A stretch of 8,434 nt of DNA from Acidobacteriota bacterium (GTDB lineage: Bacteria > Acidobacteriota > Terriglobia > UBA7540). The position numbers and the translations under genes are program-made. The stretch is from assembly GCA_021780055.1 (NCBI GenBank), contig JAJXZM010000487.1, forward strand, positions 1-8,434. Direction: 5' to 3'. The notes beneath the pieces were generated by a model. It was not told the origin of the DNA, did not search any database, and saw only the letters and a list, made by a program, of their open reading frames with translations. This document shows, piece by piece, positions 7,888 through 8,434 of this stretch. The stretch's first letter is position 1, and the number at the start of each line of letters is the position of its first letter.

Positions 7888-8434
7888 ATGGCAGGAAAAC
7901 CTTTTAAATCACTCTTATGGCTGGGGTTGATCATGTCAATCCTGGCGGTGATGGTCCCGCAGGCCAGCGCCAAGACAGTTCTGGTTGAGCGCATCATTGC
8001 GCGGATCAACAACAAAATCGTCACGCAGCGGCAATATGACAAGGAAAGTGCCAATCTGCATGCTCAACTGGCCCAGCAGTATTCCGGGGCCAAGCTGGAG
8101 GAGGAATTTAACGCCCAGAGCAAGAATCTGCTCCGGGACATGATCGACCAGGACCTTCTTGTCCAGAAAGCGGCTGATGACGACATCAACGTGGAAACCG
8201 ATCTCATTAAACGCCTGGATGAAATCCGCCAGCAATACAATCTCGCATCTCTCGATGCGCTCCAGCAAGCAGTAGAGAACGAAGGGATCAACTGGGAAGA
8301 TTTCAAGGACCAAATCCGACGTCAGTTGCTTCAGCAGCAGGTCATTTCCCGCGAAGTCGGGGGTCGGATTATTCTCACGCAGGCTGATGCGCGGAAATAC
8401 TTTGAAGCGCACAAGCAGCAGTTTGATTCACCTC
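7888..8434 (+). CDS. SurA-like periplasmic chaperone / peptidyl-prolyl isomerase (3' partial)
   Basis: The frame runs off the right edge after 182 codons with no stop. Residues 1-28 form a Sec signal peptide: basic start (MAGKPFK), hydrophobic core (LLWLGLIMSILAVMV), and an ASA site before K29. No cysteine is present at the cleavage site, so it is not a lipoprotein. The mature part begins VLVERIIARINNKIVTQRQYD (31-51, split here as the strand-forming opening and the helix start), as in SurA N-terminal domains, followed by charged, glutamine-rich helices with NLLRDMIDQDLLVQKA at 80-95 and a helix ending ADARKYFEAHKQQF, which usually leads into the parvulin-type isomerase domain, here beyond the window. 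The family escorts outer-membrane proteins across the periplasm. The start ATG has a good ribosome binding site. Related names (PpiD, PrsA) are possible because the catalytic part is not seen. Confidence 0.85.
   Translation, partial: MAGKPFKSLLWLGLIMSILAVMVPQASAKTVLVERIIARINNKIVTQRQYDKESANLHAQLAQQYSGAKLEEEFNAQSKNLLRDMIDQDLLVQKAADDDINVETDLIKRLDEIRQQYNLASLDALQQAVENEGINWEDFKDQIRRQLLQQQVISREVGGRIILTQADARKYFEAHKQQFDSP

Noticed and set aside
7866..8412. Minus-strand open frames of 62-158 residues opposite the SurA-like gene
   Set aside because: The plus-strand frame has a signal peptide, a ribosome binding site and SurA-type sequence, and stays open to the edge; the antisense frames are its shadows.

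Overview
The window is a compact chromosomal stretch from a Gram-negative-type bacterium. It is moderately GC-rich by eye, with six protein genes and almost no spare DNA. The outer-membrane chaperone-like gene and the ADP-heptose gene point to a diderm with LPS or another heptose-bearing surface glycan. Gene content, non-ATG starts and the protein wording resemble Acidobacteriota as I know them. That assignment is an inference from memory, not a database result.

Layout. (1) At the left edge lies the 3' part of a plus-strand AAA+ ATPase of uncharacterised role, open at the window's 5' end (1-1053). (2) It converges, with a 10-base gap, on a minus-strand pair: a geranylgeranyl-reductase-type FAD oxidoreductase (2400-3596) followed 43 bases later by hemL, glutamate-1-semialdehyde aminomutase (1064-2356). 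(3) A divergent intergenic region of 111 bases (3597-3707) separates this pair from a plus-strand group: rfaE2 (3708-4217), mfd 15 bases later (4233-7799), and after 88 bases a secreted SurA-like chaperone/peptidyl-prolyl isomerase cut by the right edge (7888-8434).

Functionally these are mostly housekeeping genes: tetrapyrrole precursor synthesis (hemL), an isoprenoid-reducing or related flavoenzyme, ADP-heptose synthesis for the envelope (rfaE2), transcription-coupled DNA repair (mfd), and outer-membrane protein folding (SurA-like). The plus-strand genes look like a loose transcription unit linking envelope biogenesis with mfd. The minus-strand pair is probably co-transcribed.

I found no RNA genes, insertion sequences, CRISPR arrays, phage genes or clear intrinsic terminators. 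The most informative non-coding signal is the divergent region. There an extended -10-like box lies 6 bases before the rfaE2 GTG with no Shine-Dalgarno, suggesting a leaderless mRNA, and a related box faces the other way for the oxidoreductase. I see no convincing undescribed multi-gene system. The least understood items are the AAA+ ATPase and the substrate of the flavoenzyme.
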